From Bacillota bacterium (GTDB taxonomy: Bacteria > Bacillota > Clostridia > Christensenellales > JAEXRW01), in NCBI GenBank assembly GCA_023454175.1, contig JAEXRW010000025.1, positions 744,001 through 808,000 of the forward strand: a DNA stretch of 64,000 nucleotides, read 5' to 3'. The position numbers and the translations under genes were made by a program. Below the pieces are notes generated by a model. That model ran no database searches. It was not told where the DNA came from and saw only the letters and a program-made list of their open reading frames with translations. Of the stretch, positions 42,628 through 51,174 are shown piece after piece. The number at the start of each line of letters is the position of its first letter. Positions within the stretch are counted from its first letter, which is position 1.

Positions 42628-43545
42628 ATGATGGCATTGATTCAGGTGGATATCGTATCGGGTTTTCTGGGCGCCGGAAAAACCACGCTTATTACCAGGA
42701 TGGCCGCCCACTTCCTGGCGCTCGGCCAAAAGGTGGCAGTGGTGGAAAATGAATACGGGCAGTCCGGCATAGACCGGATGCTGCTGGAGCAGGAAGGCTT
42801 CTCGGTGGTGGAGATCACGCAGGGCTGCATCTGCTGTACGCTGCGCGGGGATTTCGAGGCCGCCATTTTGGAAATTGCGGAAAAAGTCAGACCCGACAGG
42901 ATTCTGATCGAGCCTTCCGGCATTTTCTTGCTTTCAGAGGCGCTGTCCATTTTCAGCTCCCCCGCCATCCGAGCGGTGTGCACGGTCCGATCCGTAATAA
43001 CCATCGTGGACGGTCTGCTGTTTCTGCGCCAGAGCGAGCGGTTCTCGGAGTTTCTGCAGGACCAGATCCACCATGCCGGCAAGCTTGTGCTTTCCAAGGC
43101 GGACCGCATCAGCCCGCTCTCGCTTGAATATCTTCTTCAGGAGATCGGAAAGCTGCATTTCCGCGGTGACGTCATTCCGTTGGATCTGAATAACATTGCG
43201 CCCGGCCGTCTTGTTGATTTGCTGCAGGCAGATGGGGTCGGAGGCCACGCCCACCATTGTCACCACCATCGCGGGGAGCACAGTCATTTTGACACGTTTC
43301 AGATAAACACCGAAAGGTCTTATAGCAAGGGTGAATTGCTGGACGCGCTGAGCACACTCGCGGCAGGGCAGTTCGGCAGTGTCATCCGCCTGAAGGGGTT
43401 CGTCCGGGGGCCTGCGGGGATGGTTGAGATCAGCTACGTTGACGGGGATTTCACGGCAAAGGAAAGAAAGAGGGATTGCTCTCCCGTCCTGGTCGTTATT
43501 GGTGTTGGTCTGGATCAGGACAGGATCACAGCTTTGTTCCGGTAG
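42628..43545 (+). CDS. COG0523 (CobW-family) metal GTPase
   Basis: A 305-aa G3E GTPase. Features: P-loop GFLGAGKTTL at about 12-21, metal motif GCICC (the CxCC of the family) at about 71-75, EPSG switch region, and SKAD in place of NKxD. An insertion GGHAHHCHHHRGEHSHFD near residue 210 is His-rich and could bind Zn, Ni or Co. Family members chaperone metals into enzymes such as nitrile hydratase or serve zinc homeostasis; the client is unknown. Its 3' end overlaps tcdA on the opposite strand by 20 bp. Confidence 0.88.
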   Translation: MMALIQVDIVSGFLGAGKTTLITRMAAHFLALGQKVAVVENEYGQSGIDRMLLEQEGFSVVEITQGCICCTLRGDFEAAILEIAEKVRPDRILIEPSGIFLLSEALSIFSSPAIRAVCTVRSVITIVDGLLFLRQSERFSEFLQDQIHHAGKLVLSKADRISPLSLEYLLQEIGKLHFRGDVIPLDLNNIAPGRLVDLLQADGVGGHAHHCHHHRGEHSHFDTFQINTERSYSKGELLDALSTLAAGQFGSVIRLKGFVRGPAGMVEISYVDGDFTAKERKRDCSPVLVVIGVGLDQDRITALFR

Positions 43546-44302
43546 CCGGATCGGCAAGCAATGCTTTAACAACTTCCGCCGCGATGATCAACCCCGCCGC
43601 CGGGGGTACGAAGGAGATGCTCCCCGGTATCGCCCTGCGCCGGTCGCACTTGCGCACCGTTTCTTTGGGGCAGATGCACCCTTCTTTGCAGGATGTGTTT
43701 TCGCTTTCGGTTATCTTGATGGGTTCCTCGCGGGAATAGACCACTTTCAGGGAAGTAACGCCCCGCTTGCGCAGTTCGTTGCGCATCACCTTGCACAGCG
43801 GGCAGACCGAGGTGACGAAAAGGTCCGCTACTTCCAGCCGGGTGGGGTCCAGCTTGTTACCCGTCCCCATGCTGCTGATGAGCGGGATTCCCAGTTCCTT
43901 GCATTTCATGACCAGGTCCAGCTTCGCACTCACCGTGTCGATGGCGTCTATGATGTAGTCGTAATCCTTCCGCACCAGCCCCTCCGATGTTTCAGGCAGG
44001 TAAAATACCTGGTGTGTCTCCACTTCCGCCCGCGGGTTGATCTCGAGGATCCGTTCCTTCATCACATCCACCTTGGGCCTGCCGATGGTCTTGCGCGTGG
44101 CGTGGATCTGCCGGTTGATGTTGGTCAGGCAGATGTTGTCGTCGTCGATCAGCACCAGGTGCCCCACCCCGGCCCTGGCCAGGGCCTCCACGGCATAGGA
44201 GCCCACGCCGCCGATGCCGAAGACGGCCACCTTGCTGTTTTTTAGTTTTTCCAGCCCCGCAGCGCCGATGAGGAGTTCCGTTCTCGAAAATTCATGTAGC
44301 AT
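43526..44302 (-). CDS. tcdA: tRNA threonylcarbamoyladenosine dehydratase
   Basis: A 258-aa ThiF/HesA/E1-like enzyme that cyclises t6A37 of tRNA to ct6A using ATP. The nucleotide motif FGIGGVGSYAVEALARAGVG is at about 29-48, followed by LIDDDNICLTNINRQIHA. The later SVCPLCKVMRN and Cys-rich region (SENTSCKEGCICP) match TcdA/CsdL. GGAGATC precedes the ATG. The 3' end overlaps the CobW-family gene by 20 bp, a convergent antisense overlap. Confidence 0.9.
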   Translation of the reverse strand: MLHEFSRTELLIGAAGLEKLKNSKVAVFGIGGVGSYAVEALARAGVGHLVLIDDDNICLTNINRQIHATRKTIGRPKVDVMKERILEINPRAEVETHQVFYLPETSEGLVRKDYDYIIDAIDTVSAKLDLVMKCKELGIPLISSMGTGNKLDPTRLEVADLFVTSVCPLCKVMRNELRKRGVTSLKVVYSREEPIKITESENTSCKEGCICPKETVRKCDRRRAIPGSISFVPPAAGLIIAAEVVKALLADPATGTKL

Positions 44303-44435
44303 GGGGATCTCCGTTTCTGAGTTATAAGACGCACATTATCATCTGTACTGTATCCTATCGCATTCATCCGGTCAATATCCGCAGTGCCTGAAACTCCCTG
44401 AATCCGATCCCGAAAAAGCTTGCTGCAGCCTTAGG

Positions 44436-45056
44436 TCAACGGTTGAAATAGGCGTCCTTCATGCGTATCAAGCGCATTTTCTTGTACATGTCGGGATTCC
44501 CTGAGAATTCGGACAGCGGCGAGTCCCGCCTGTCGTAGCTGTGGCAGCAGATGAGGATATCGCCGAAAGTCGGGCCCTCCTGCGTCACATAGAGGGTATG
44601 CCCGTACCGGTAATCCGCATAGCCCGCCACCACCATCTGGATGATATCGCCTGCCTGGATCAGTCCGGGGTCGATCTTGTCCCACGTTCCTTCGGCTGTC
44701 TTCACACCGCGCGGTCCTTTCGACTGGTTGGCTATCAGGTAGGCGAAAAGGGCCTCGACCCCGCTCCACCGCGCCGGCCCGGCGAATGTGGCGGATCCGT
44801 ACCACGTGCCGGGCACCATCCCCTGCATATTGGCGATCCGCTTCCTGTTTTCCACGATCGTTGGCTCGTCTTCCCCCGGCAGCCATCCGCCGTATGCCGC
44901 CCACAGGCACTGGCTTGCGAAGTTTGCGCAGTCCAGCTCGTTGGCTGCGTAGAAAAAAAGCCTTTTCTCCTGGGGCACTTCTTTATACAGTGCATACATC
45001 CTGGCGTAAGAGATCCCCTTTTCCCGGTCGTATGGATGGAGCCTCCCGTCCGGCAT
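44436..45056 (-). CDS. Amidase_6-like protein, cytoplasmic form
   Basis: A 206-aa protein of the putative amidase/NlpC-like group. DCANFASQCLWAAYGG supplies a candidate nucleophile Cys (about 43), and YGHTLYVTQEG and CHSYDRRDSP provide His residues, the order expected in a papain-like fold. No signal peptide is seen, so it may act inside the cell or forespore. GGAGGTG precedes the ATG. It is divergently transcribed from a second, membrane-anchored Amidase_6-like gene 129 bp away. Confidence 0.72.
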   Translation of the reverse strand: MPDGRLHPYDREKGISYARMYALYKEVPQEKRLFFYAANELDCANFASQCLWAAYGGWLPGEDEPTIVENRKRIANMQGMVPGTWYGSATFAGPARWSGVEALFAYLIANQSKGPRGVKTAEGTWDKIDPGLIQAGDIIQMVVAGYADYRYGHTLYVTQEGPTFGDILICCHSYDRRDSPLSEFSGNPDMYKKMRLIRMKDAYFNR

Positions 45057-45185
45057 GTCGCCACCTCCCCCTCAGCATATTCATACAGCCGGAAGAATGA
45101 TTTTATGGTGGATAGATGGTTGGTAATTCTACTGTAAAAGGTATTCAACATATATTTTTAGAAACGGCATGCGGGCGGGCGTCTC

Positions 45186-46310
45186 ATGGTTTTCATAAAG
45201 AGCATAAAAAAACGATCTTTGATCCTCATCGCCTGTATTCTGGCCGCTGTGGTACTGGCGTCCTGCCTCTATTTGATCATCCCTTCACCCGGGGCTGAAA
45301 CGGTCTATGTTGACCCCCAGTGGTACCGGGTTTTGGATTTCTTTTTCCAGGCCCGCAACCAAAGCCTCATGTATGGTACGTTTGACGCGTTGAAGTCCAT
45401 GTACATCCTGAATGAGCAAAATGGCAAATGGGCGTTTGAGGCAGAGGTAAAAAGGTCAAAATACCTGAAGAACTGGTCTGAAAGGCAGGGCGTCACCTTT
45501 TCCAGCATCGTCAGCAAGTTTGATGTCAAAAGGGCCAAAAAGGTGGGGCGTGGATATGCCTTTTATATCATCGTTTCCACTGAATACAAATATGCATACA
45601 ATAACGACCCCGAAAATGTGAATATGTTCCGCATCGGCACCTGCCACACGCTTGATTTGATACCGGGAGTCACCGAGGGCGCCTGGGCCATCAGCAGGGA
45701 ATGGTATCTGGATCCCTTTCAGGATTCGCTCATGCTCAATGAACTGAAGGCCGCGGATATCAACGCTTTCGTCACCTCCCAGCCCCCGCGGGATTTTTCC
45801 GCCATCGTGGAACGCAGGAGAAAAGCGGTGGCATACGCCGACCGTTATGCCGGGGCTGCTGGAGATGAGGAGTATGGATATACGTATAATAAGGAATACC
45901 GGGATTTCAGTGGCGCGGGCGGTGACTGCACCAATTATACCTCGCAGGTGCTGCATGAGGGCGGAGGCTTCAAAAAGACCGGCGCCTGGAATTATGCCCG
46001 CGGCGGTACCAGCAGGGCCTGGGGCAACGCGCAGGGGTTTAAGGATTACCTGATCTACAGCGGCAGGGGCTCCCTGATCGCGCGCGGTACGTACAGCCAG
46101 GTCTATAAATCCGCGTATAAGCTCCTTCCCGGCGATGTGATCTCCTACCAGGAAAAAGGCAAGATCGTCCATACTGTCGTTGTGACCGGAGCGGATTCCA
46201 GGGGGTACCCCATGGTGAATTCCCATACTGTGGACCGCTACCGTACCCCCTGGGATTTAGGATGGAATGACAGCGACATCAAATTCTGGCTCATACGGGT
46301 CCATTACTGA
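45186..46310 (+). CDS. Amidase_6-like protein with N-terminal anchor
   Basis: A 374-aa protein: a short Lys-rich N-terminus, a hydrophobic helix (SLILIACILAAVVLASCLYL) that may be an uncleaved anchor or contain a lipobox-like LASC, then a ~190-residue unknown region. The C-terminal putative amidase domain has GGDCTNYTSQVLHEGG (Cys at about 250), IVHTVVVTGA and NSHTVDR. It likely acts outside the membrane, perhaps on peptidoglycan or a peptide. No good ribosome binding site is visible; the start is the first ATG. A terminator follows. Confidence 0.75.
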   Translation: MVFIKSIKKRSLILIACILAAVVLASCLYLIIPSPGAETVYVDPQWYRVLDFFFQARNQSLMYGTFDALKSMYILNEQNGKWAFEAEVKRSKYLKNWSERQGVTFSSIVSKFDVKRAKKVGRGYAFYIIVSTEYKYAYNNDPENVNMFRIGTCHTLDLIPGVTEGAWAISREWYLDPFQDSLMLNELKAADINAFVTSQPPRDFSAIVERRRKAVAYADRYAGAAGDEEYGYTYNKEYRDFSGAGGDCTNYTSQVLHEGGGFKKTGAWNYARGGTSRAWGNAQGFKDYLIYSGRGSLIARGTYSQVYKSAYKLLPGDVISYQEKGKIVHTVVVTGADSRGYPMVNSHTVDRYRTPWDLGWNDSDIKFWLIRVHY

Positions 46311-46373
46311 TCCGGCTGCTGCCCTCATTTTTTTGAACCCTTCCCTTCCACCCTGAATATGATAAGGCAGTTC

Positions 46374-46396
46374 GGCCTCATATTGGGGCCTTTTTT
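46374..46396 (+). terminator. Terminator after amidase-like gene
   Basis: GGCC-TCATATTG-GGGCC followed by TTTTTT, 64 bp past the stop. Confidence 0.6.
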
Positions 46397-46416
46397 ATGG
46401 AAGGGGGGATTCCAAA

Positions 46417-47877
46417 GTGGATGATATACAGGATTCCGCCCCTCTGTTTGATGCAGTAAAGAGGCATATCGAAAACGGTGTCGTTCCTTTCCACGTGCCC
46501 GGGCATAAACAGGGCCGCGGCCTGCCTGGCCTGCGGCAGTACGTCGGTGAACGTATCCTGCAGATGGACCTCAACGGCATGGATGACATCGATTACATGA
46601 GCAATCCGGCGGGCGTCATCCGCCGGTCCCTGGAGCTGATGGCCCGGGCCTTCGGGGCGGACCATGCCTTCTTTCTCGTCAACGGCACAACATCGGGCAT
46701 ACAGGCCATGATCATGAGCGCCTGTGCGCCGGGGGAAAAACTGATCCTGCCGCGCAACGCGCACAAATCCACGGTCGGCGGCCTCATCCTGGGGGGCGTC
46801 ACGCCCGTCTATGTCCAGCCCGTCATTGAGCCCCATCTGGGGGTCGCCATGGGCATGACGGTGGAGAGCGTGGCCCAGGCCATACGGGAGCACCCCGAAG
46901 CGCGGGCCGTCTTCGTCATCAATCCCACGTATTACGGCATGGCATCCGATATAAAAGCCATCGTGGATCTTGCGCATGCGCACGGCATGCTCGTCCTGGC
47001 CGATGAAGCGCACGGCAGCCATCTGTATTTCCATGATGCTTTTCCCCTCTCCGCCATGGCCGCCGGCGCCGACCTGAGCACGCTCAGCATCCACAAGACC
47101 GGCGGTTCCCTCACGCAGAGTTCGGCGCTGCTCCTGAAAAATGGGCGGGTATCCCCATCCCATGTCCACCGCGTGCTGGAACTGTGCTATACCTCCAGCG
47201 CCTCCTACCTGCTCATGTGTTCCCTGGATCTGGCGCGGAAACAGCTGGCTTTGGAAGGCAGGGCGCTGATGGAGAATGCGCTGAGCCTGGCCCGCTATGC
47301 GCGGGAAAAGATCAATGGTCTGGAGGGGTTCATGGCTTTTGGGCCGGAGCTTGCAGGTTCGCCGGGCTGCCATGCGTTTGATGAAACGAAACTGGGTGTG
47401 AATGTCTCCGCTTACTGCACCGGCTGCCAGATGGAGGCGCTTCTGCGGGAGAAGTACCGCATCCAGGTGGAGCTGTCCGATCTGTATAATATCCTCGCCG
47501 TCGTCACCTTTGCAGACCGCAGGCTGGATCTGGACGCGCTCATCGGCGCGCTCACAGATATCTCCCAGCGTATGCCCATGCGGGAGAATAACCATAACGT
47601 GTTCATACCCGGTGGATTGGAGACGGCTGTTTCCCTTCGCCGGGCATTCTACTGCCGTAAAAAGGCTGTAAAACTCGAAGATTCTGTCGGGGAGGTCTCC
47701 GGCGAGATCGTCATGGCCTATCCCCCCGGCATCCCCGTCATCTGCCTCGGGGAACGGATCACTTCGGATATCGTGGAATATATCCGCATCCTGAAGGGCG
47801 AAAACTGCCAGCTGCAGGGTACCGAAGATGCCCATGTGGATTTCATCAGGGTTCTGGATAGGAACAGCCATCCCTGA
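46417..47877 (+). CDS. Orn/Lys/Arg decarboxylase family PLP enzyme
   Basis: A 486-aa fold-type I PLP decarboxylase. The N-terminus is typical (VPFHVPGHKQGRGLP), ADEAHGSHLYFHDAFP holds the PLP Asp/His region, and SIHKTGGSLTQSS holds the Schiff-base Lys (about residue 229). The C-terminal domain (YPPGIPVICLGERIT) is present. The enzyme makes a polyamine (agmatine, cadaverine or putrescine); which substrate is not decidable. The start is GTG at 46417 since AAGGGGGG lies 8 nt before. This short class is the B. subtilis SpeA/YaaO type rather than the large E. coli class. Confidence 0.92.
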   Translation: MDDIQDSAPLFDAVKRHIENGVVPFHVPGHKQGRGLPGLRQYVGERILQMDLNGMDDIDYMSNPAGVIRRSLELMARAFGADHAFFLVNGTTSGIQAMIMSACAPGEKLILPRNAHKSTVGGLILGGVTPVYVQPVIEPHLGVAMGMTVESVAQAIREHPEARAVFVINPTYYGMASDIKAIVDLAHAHGMLVLADEAHGSHLYFHDAFPLSAMAAGADLSTLSIHKTGGSLTQSSALLLKNGRVSPSHVHRVLELCYTSSASYLLMCSLDLARKQLALEGRALMENALSLARYAREKINGLEGFMAFGPELAGSPGCHAFDETKLGVNVSAYCTGCQMEALLREKYRIQVELSDLYNILAVVTFADRRLDLDALIGALTDISQRMPMRENNHNVFIPGGLETAVSLRRAFYCRKKAVKLEDSVGEVSGEIVMAYPPGIPVICLGERITSDIVEYIRILKGENCQLQGTEDAHVDFIRVLDRNSHP

Positions 47878-47916
47878 CGCTTGCGAACATGCATGGGAAT
47901 AGGATGCCAAGCAGGG

Positions 47917-48360
47917 CTAAAGTGCGAGGATGATGCCGCCGATGATGAAAAAGACTCCGATGATCCGTTTGATGGAGAGAGCTTCCCCGAGGAAGATGAT
48001 GGAGAATGCGATCGTCACCAGCGGTGAGCAGGACATGATGATGGTCACCAGCGAAGCGGACCCCATTTTGACTGCGGAGTAATAGGCCCAGTCCCCAATG
48101 AGCGTGGCCAGGATGGATTCGCTCGCCAGGATCAGGAATACCGGCAGCGTGATCTGGTTTATCTTGAAAAGGCTCCCGTCCGCGAGCATCCACCCCGTGA
48201 GCAGGATGGTGGTCACGCCCGTACGGATCGCCAGCCCCACCATCGGGTTGAGGTCGCGCAGGCCGATCTTCGCAAATAACGGCGCAAGCCCCCAGCACAC
48301 GGTCGCGATGATGGCCAGCAGGTAAAACATCCAGTTCTTCCTCCTGAATTCCTGTATCAT
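47917..48360 (-). CDS. EamA/DMT-superfamily transporter, single-domain
   Basis: A 147-aa protein with about five transmembrane segments, equal to one EamA unit (CWGLAPLFAKIGLRDLNPM ... LGEALSIKRIIGVFFIIGGI). Single-unit members act as dimers of the drug/metabolite transporter fold. Substrate unknown. CAGGTG precedes the ATG. It converges with the decarboxylase gene, 39 bp apart, so any link to polyamine export would rest on position only. Confidence 0.85.
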   Translation of the reverse strand: MIQEFRRKNWMFYLLAIIATVCWGLAPLFAKIGLRDLNPMVGLAIRTGVTTILLTGWMLADGSLFKINQITLPVFLILASESILATLIGDWAYYSAVKMGSASLVTIIMSCSPLVTIAFSIIFLGEALSIKRIIGVFFIIGGIILAL

Positions 48361-48518
48361 AAGGCACCTGTCTTCATGTTTGTGACGGTATCAGTAACAA
48401 TATATGGCCATTACATACTTGTTTATAATCACTTCTGCATGTCTGTGGATGAATTGCAACTCTCCCGCCGCATATTGCCTCACGCCGGGTGCATACCTTT
48501 AATTGGGGTTGAATCGGT

Positions 48519-49544
48519 TTGGGGGTGCAGGCTGTGGTTCACAGGGTGGAAAATCTGGTTTTCTCGGGCGGGGGCGTGCTGGGCACCGCCTATCTGGGTG
48601 TCCTGCAGTATCTGTATGAGCAGGGGCTTATGGCAAACGTCAGACGCACCGCGGGCACATCAGCGGGAGCCATCGCCGCCTGTATGGTGGGATTGAATCT
48701 GCCGTTTGAAGGATTGAAGGCTGCCGTCGATACGCTGGATTACAGGAAGGTGCCCATGAAGGAGATACCGGCGGAGCAGGCCGTACTCCCGGCTTATGTG
48801 CAAAAAGGGCTGGACAGGGTATTTGATGACTGGGAGTGTGTGCTCCGCCTGGTGAAAAACTACGGCTGGTTTTCGAGCGGATACTTCTATCGCTGGATCC
48901 AGGAACAGATCGCAAGGCAGTTTGACCGGAGAAAAAAAGCCCCGCCCTATTCGTTTGCGGATTTTAACGACCCGCGCCTGCATGTGGACGGGCGGCCGTT
49001 CTACGATGTGAGCATCATCGGTGCGGATATATCCAGGAGGAATACCAGGGTGTTTTCCTTTGAGACCACCCCCTATATGGAGGTGGCCACGGCGGTTCGC
49101 ATCTCCATGTCCATCCCCGTCTTTTTCGAAGCGGTGAAACTGGAAGAGGACGGTCTTAAGGATATATATGCCGATGGCGGTGTGCAGCGCGTTTACCCCC
49201 TGAATCTGTATGACGGTACGGCTGCCGCCAATCCCTTCACCCTCGGTGTCCGGTTCAAGGCGTCCGAAGCATATCACGAGATCCATAACCTTCTGGATTT
49301 TATTGCAAACCTGCTCATGTCGCTCTACCGTGTCCAGGAGGACGCATACGAAAACGATCCGCAGGATATCGCCCGCTCCATCGTCATCGACCCCGGCCAG
49401 GTATCCTTTGTGGATTTTGATATTGCGCCGGGAGATCCGACTTATAATTTTCTGTATAGGGCCGGGTATGACGCGGCAGACAGCTATTTCAGAAAGGTGA
49501 GTATTATGCCCTATGATGGTTTTGAAGGTCTCTCGAACGTATAA
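48519..49544 (+). CDS. Patatin-like phospholipase
   Basis: A 341-aa patatin-family acyl hydrolase. The oxyanion motif FSGGGVLGTAYLGVL, the nucleophile elbow GTSAG (Ser near residue 49) and the catalytic Asp in YADGGVQRVYPLN complete the Ser-Asp dyad. It should hydrolyse lipids or acyl esters at the cytoplasmic membrane face. The start is uncertain: TTG at 48519 has GGGGTT at 8 nt, while GTG at 48534 has GGGGGTG at 6 nt. A bidirectional terminator follows immediately. Confidence 0.9.
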   Translation: MGVQAVVHRVENLVFSGGGVLGTAYLGVLQYLYEQGLMANVRRTAGTSAGAIAACMVGLNLPFEGLKAAVDTLDYRKVPMKEIPAEQAVLPAYVQKGLDRVFDDWECVLRLVKNYGWFSSGYFYRWIQEQIARQFDRRKKAPPYSFADFNDPRLHVDGRPFYDVSIIGADISRRNTRVFSFETTPYMEVATAVRISMSIPVFFEAVKLEEDGLKDIYADGGVQRVYPLNLYDGTAAANPFTLGVRFKASEAYHEIHNLLDFIANLLMSLYRVQEDAYENDPQDIARSIVIDPGQVSFVDFDIAPGDPTYNFLYRAGYDAADSYFRKVSIMPYDGFEGLSNV

Positions 49545-49548
49545 AAGA

Positions 49549-49582
49549 AAAGCCGTTCGGAGGCCATACCCTGAACGGCTTT
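49549..49582. terminator. Bidirectional terminator between patatin and apgM
   Basis: AAAGCCGTTC / GAACGGCTTT, 10-bp perfect stem with a 14-nt loop between convergent genes. Confidence 0.75.
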
Positions 49583-49598
49583 AACTGTCGCCGGCTGT

Positions 49599-50810
49599 TT
49601 ACTCCGCAAAGAGCTTATCCAGCATCGTGTATCCCTTGTCGACGAATACACCTGTCTTCCCCGCCTCTTCCTCGTTGTACGCTTTCGCGCCCGAGGGCTT
49701 GTTCCCCTTGCTGCTGTAGAGGATATACGGTACTGGGTTTTTGGTGTGCGTCATGATCCTTAGCGGCGTCGGATGGTCAGGCAGGATGAGCATGCGAAAG
49801 TACTTCTCATGCTTTTTCAGTCCCTGGATGAGCGGGCCGATGACCTTCCTGTCGATGTATTCGATGGACTTTATCTTGTTTTCCACTTCCCCGCGGTGCC
49901 CGCATTCGTCCGGCGCTTCGATATGCACATAGACGAAGTCAGTCCCGTACAGAAGCTCGTTTAATGCGGCTTCCGCCTTGCCTTCGAAGTTGGTGTGGAT
50001 GTTCCCCGTCGCGCCTTCCACTTCGACGACTTTTAATCCTGCACAGACGCCGATCCCCTTGATCAGATCGACAGCGGATATGACGGCGCCTTTTTTCCCG
50101 AATTTATCCCCGAATGATGTCAGGATGGGCTTTTTCGCCTCGCCCCAGAACCATGCGGAGTTTGCGGGTTTCAGCCCCATTTGAATGCGTTCTCTGTTCA
50201 CCGGGTGATCTGCCAGTAGTAGGGATGATCGCTTCATCATGTCCAGCAGCGCTTCGCCTGCAGTGCCCTTCGGCAGGTGTTCCGCTATCTTCTTCCCCGT
50301 GATATCGTGCGGCGGCGTCAGTTTGGATCCCGTTTGCCCGTCGGTCCACTTCAGGCAGTGCCTGTAGCTCAGTCCGGTATGCAGGGAAAAGGCGTCTGTG
50401 TGGAAATGGCTGTCGAGGTACTCGATGAGCCGCCTCGCCTCCCGGGTGGATATCTCGTCAGAGCTGTAGTCTACCATCGTTTTGGCTTCATATGGCTCAT
50501 CGTCCGATAATGTTACGAGGTTGCATCGGAAGGTCACATCTTTTTCACCCAGCGGGATGCCGATGCTAGCGGCCTCCAGCGAAGACCTTCCGGTATAGTA
50601 GATGGATGGGTCGTATCCCATGATGGCCAGGTTGGTCACGTCGCTGCCGGGCGGCATATCGTCGGGCGTCGTACGCACCATCCCCACCTCGCCTTCCCGT
50701 GCCATGGCGTCCATGTTGGGTTTCTTGGCGACCATGAGCGGTGTTTTCCCTTCCAGCTGTTCGACCGGTTCATCCGCCATGCCGTCGCCCAGTATCACGA
50801 TGTATTTCAT
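49599..50810 (-). CDS. apgM: Cofactor-independent phosphoglycerate mutase (ApgM type)
   Basis: A 403-aa member of the alkaline-phosphatase superfamily that interconverts 3- and 2-phosphoglycerate. KYIVILGDGMADEP provides the metal-binding Asp and PGSDVTNLAIMGYDP provides the nucleophile Ser; HIEAPDECGHRGE and ILPDHPTPL carry further metal ligands. This is the archaeal-type iPGM also common in Clostridia. The ATG at 50810 is preferred; an in-frame GTG three codons earlier is possible. It is a single gene convergent with the patatin. Confidence 0.93.
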   Translation of the reverse strand: MKYIVILGDGMADEPVEQLEGKTPLMVAKKPNMDAMAREGEVGMVRTTPDDMPPGSDVTNLAIMGYDPSIYYTGRSSLEAASIGIPLGEKDVTFRCNLVTLSDDEPYEAKTMVDYSSDEISTREARRLIEYLDSHFHTDAFSLHTGLSYRHCLKWTDGQTGSKLTPPHDITGKKIAEHLPKGTAGEALLDMMKRSSLLLADHPVNRERIQMGLKPANSAWFWGEAKKPILTSFGDKFGKKGAVISAVDLIKGIGVCAGLKVVEVEGATGNIHTNFEGKAEAALNELLYGTDFVYVHIEAPDECGHRGEVENKIKSIEYIDRKVIGPLIQGLKKHEKYFRMLILPDHPTPLRIMTHTKNPVPYILYSSKGNKPSGAKAYNEEEAGKTGVFVDKGYTMLDKLFAE

Positions 50811-51020
50811 GCCCTGCACCCTTCCGTTTACCGTAAATTCAATATATGCAACCGCTTCTGCCTTGCGTTATCGCAAATTTTATGGATAGTATACCAGAAT
50901 GCGCGGCATGTTTCCACGTTCTACCCGGTAAAGTAATCATCAAATAAAAATCGATAATTGGTTTATGCCTAAATAGCAGGCGTTTTCGATCCGGATCCGT
51001 TACCCGCGGGGTACCTACAT

Positions 51021-51110
51021 AGGGGGCGCAGCCCCCTATAAAACTTCCCCTCCCATGCTCCGCATTTTGTACCTTATCTTTTTTTGCGTATGGGAGGGGC
51101 AGGGGTGGGC
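51021..51110. repeat. Dispersed hairpin repeat, copy 2
   Basis: AGGGGGC-GCA-GCCCCCT (51021-51037) is followed by CCCCTCCCATGC ... TGCGTATGGGAGGGG (51047-51099), then CAGGGGTGGG. It matches the two-hairpin plan of 34709-34808. The remaining 50811-51020 sequence between apgM and this repeat holds no gene that I can see. Confidence 0.7.
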
Positions 51111-51132
51111 ATCCTGCTTCATAAAAAGAAGA

Positions 51133-51159
51133 GGAGCCGCACCATTTGGATGCAGCTCC
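51133..51159 (-). terminator. Terminator after EF-G paralogue
   Basis: On the minus strand GGAGCTGCATCC pairs with GGTGCGGCTCC (G-T wobble allowed), followed by TCTTCTTTTT, 16 bp past the stop. Confidence 0.75.
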
Positions 51160-51174
51160 CTTGTTTCAATTGTC

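Noticed and set aside
46378..47910. 510-aa minus-strand ORF over the decarboxylase
   Set aside because: The plus-strand frame encodes a complete PLP decarboxylase with all motifs; the opposite frame has no recognisable domain.
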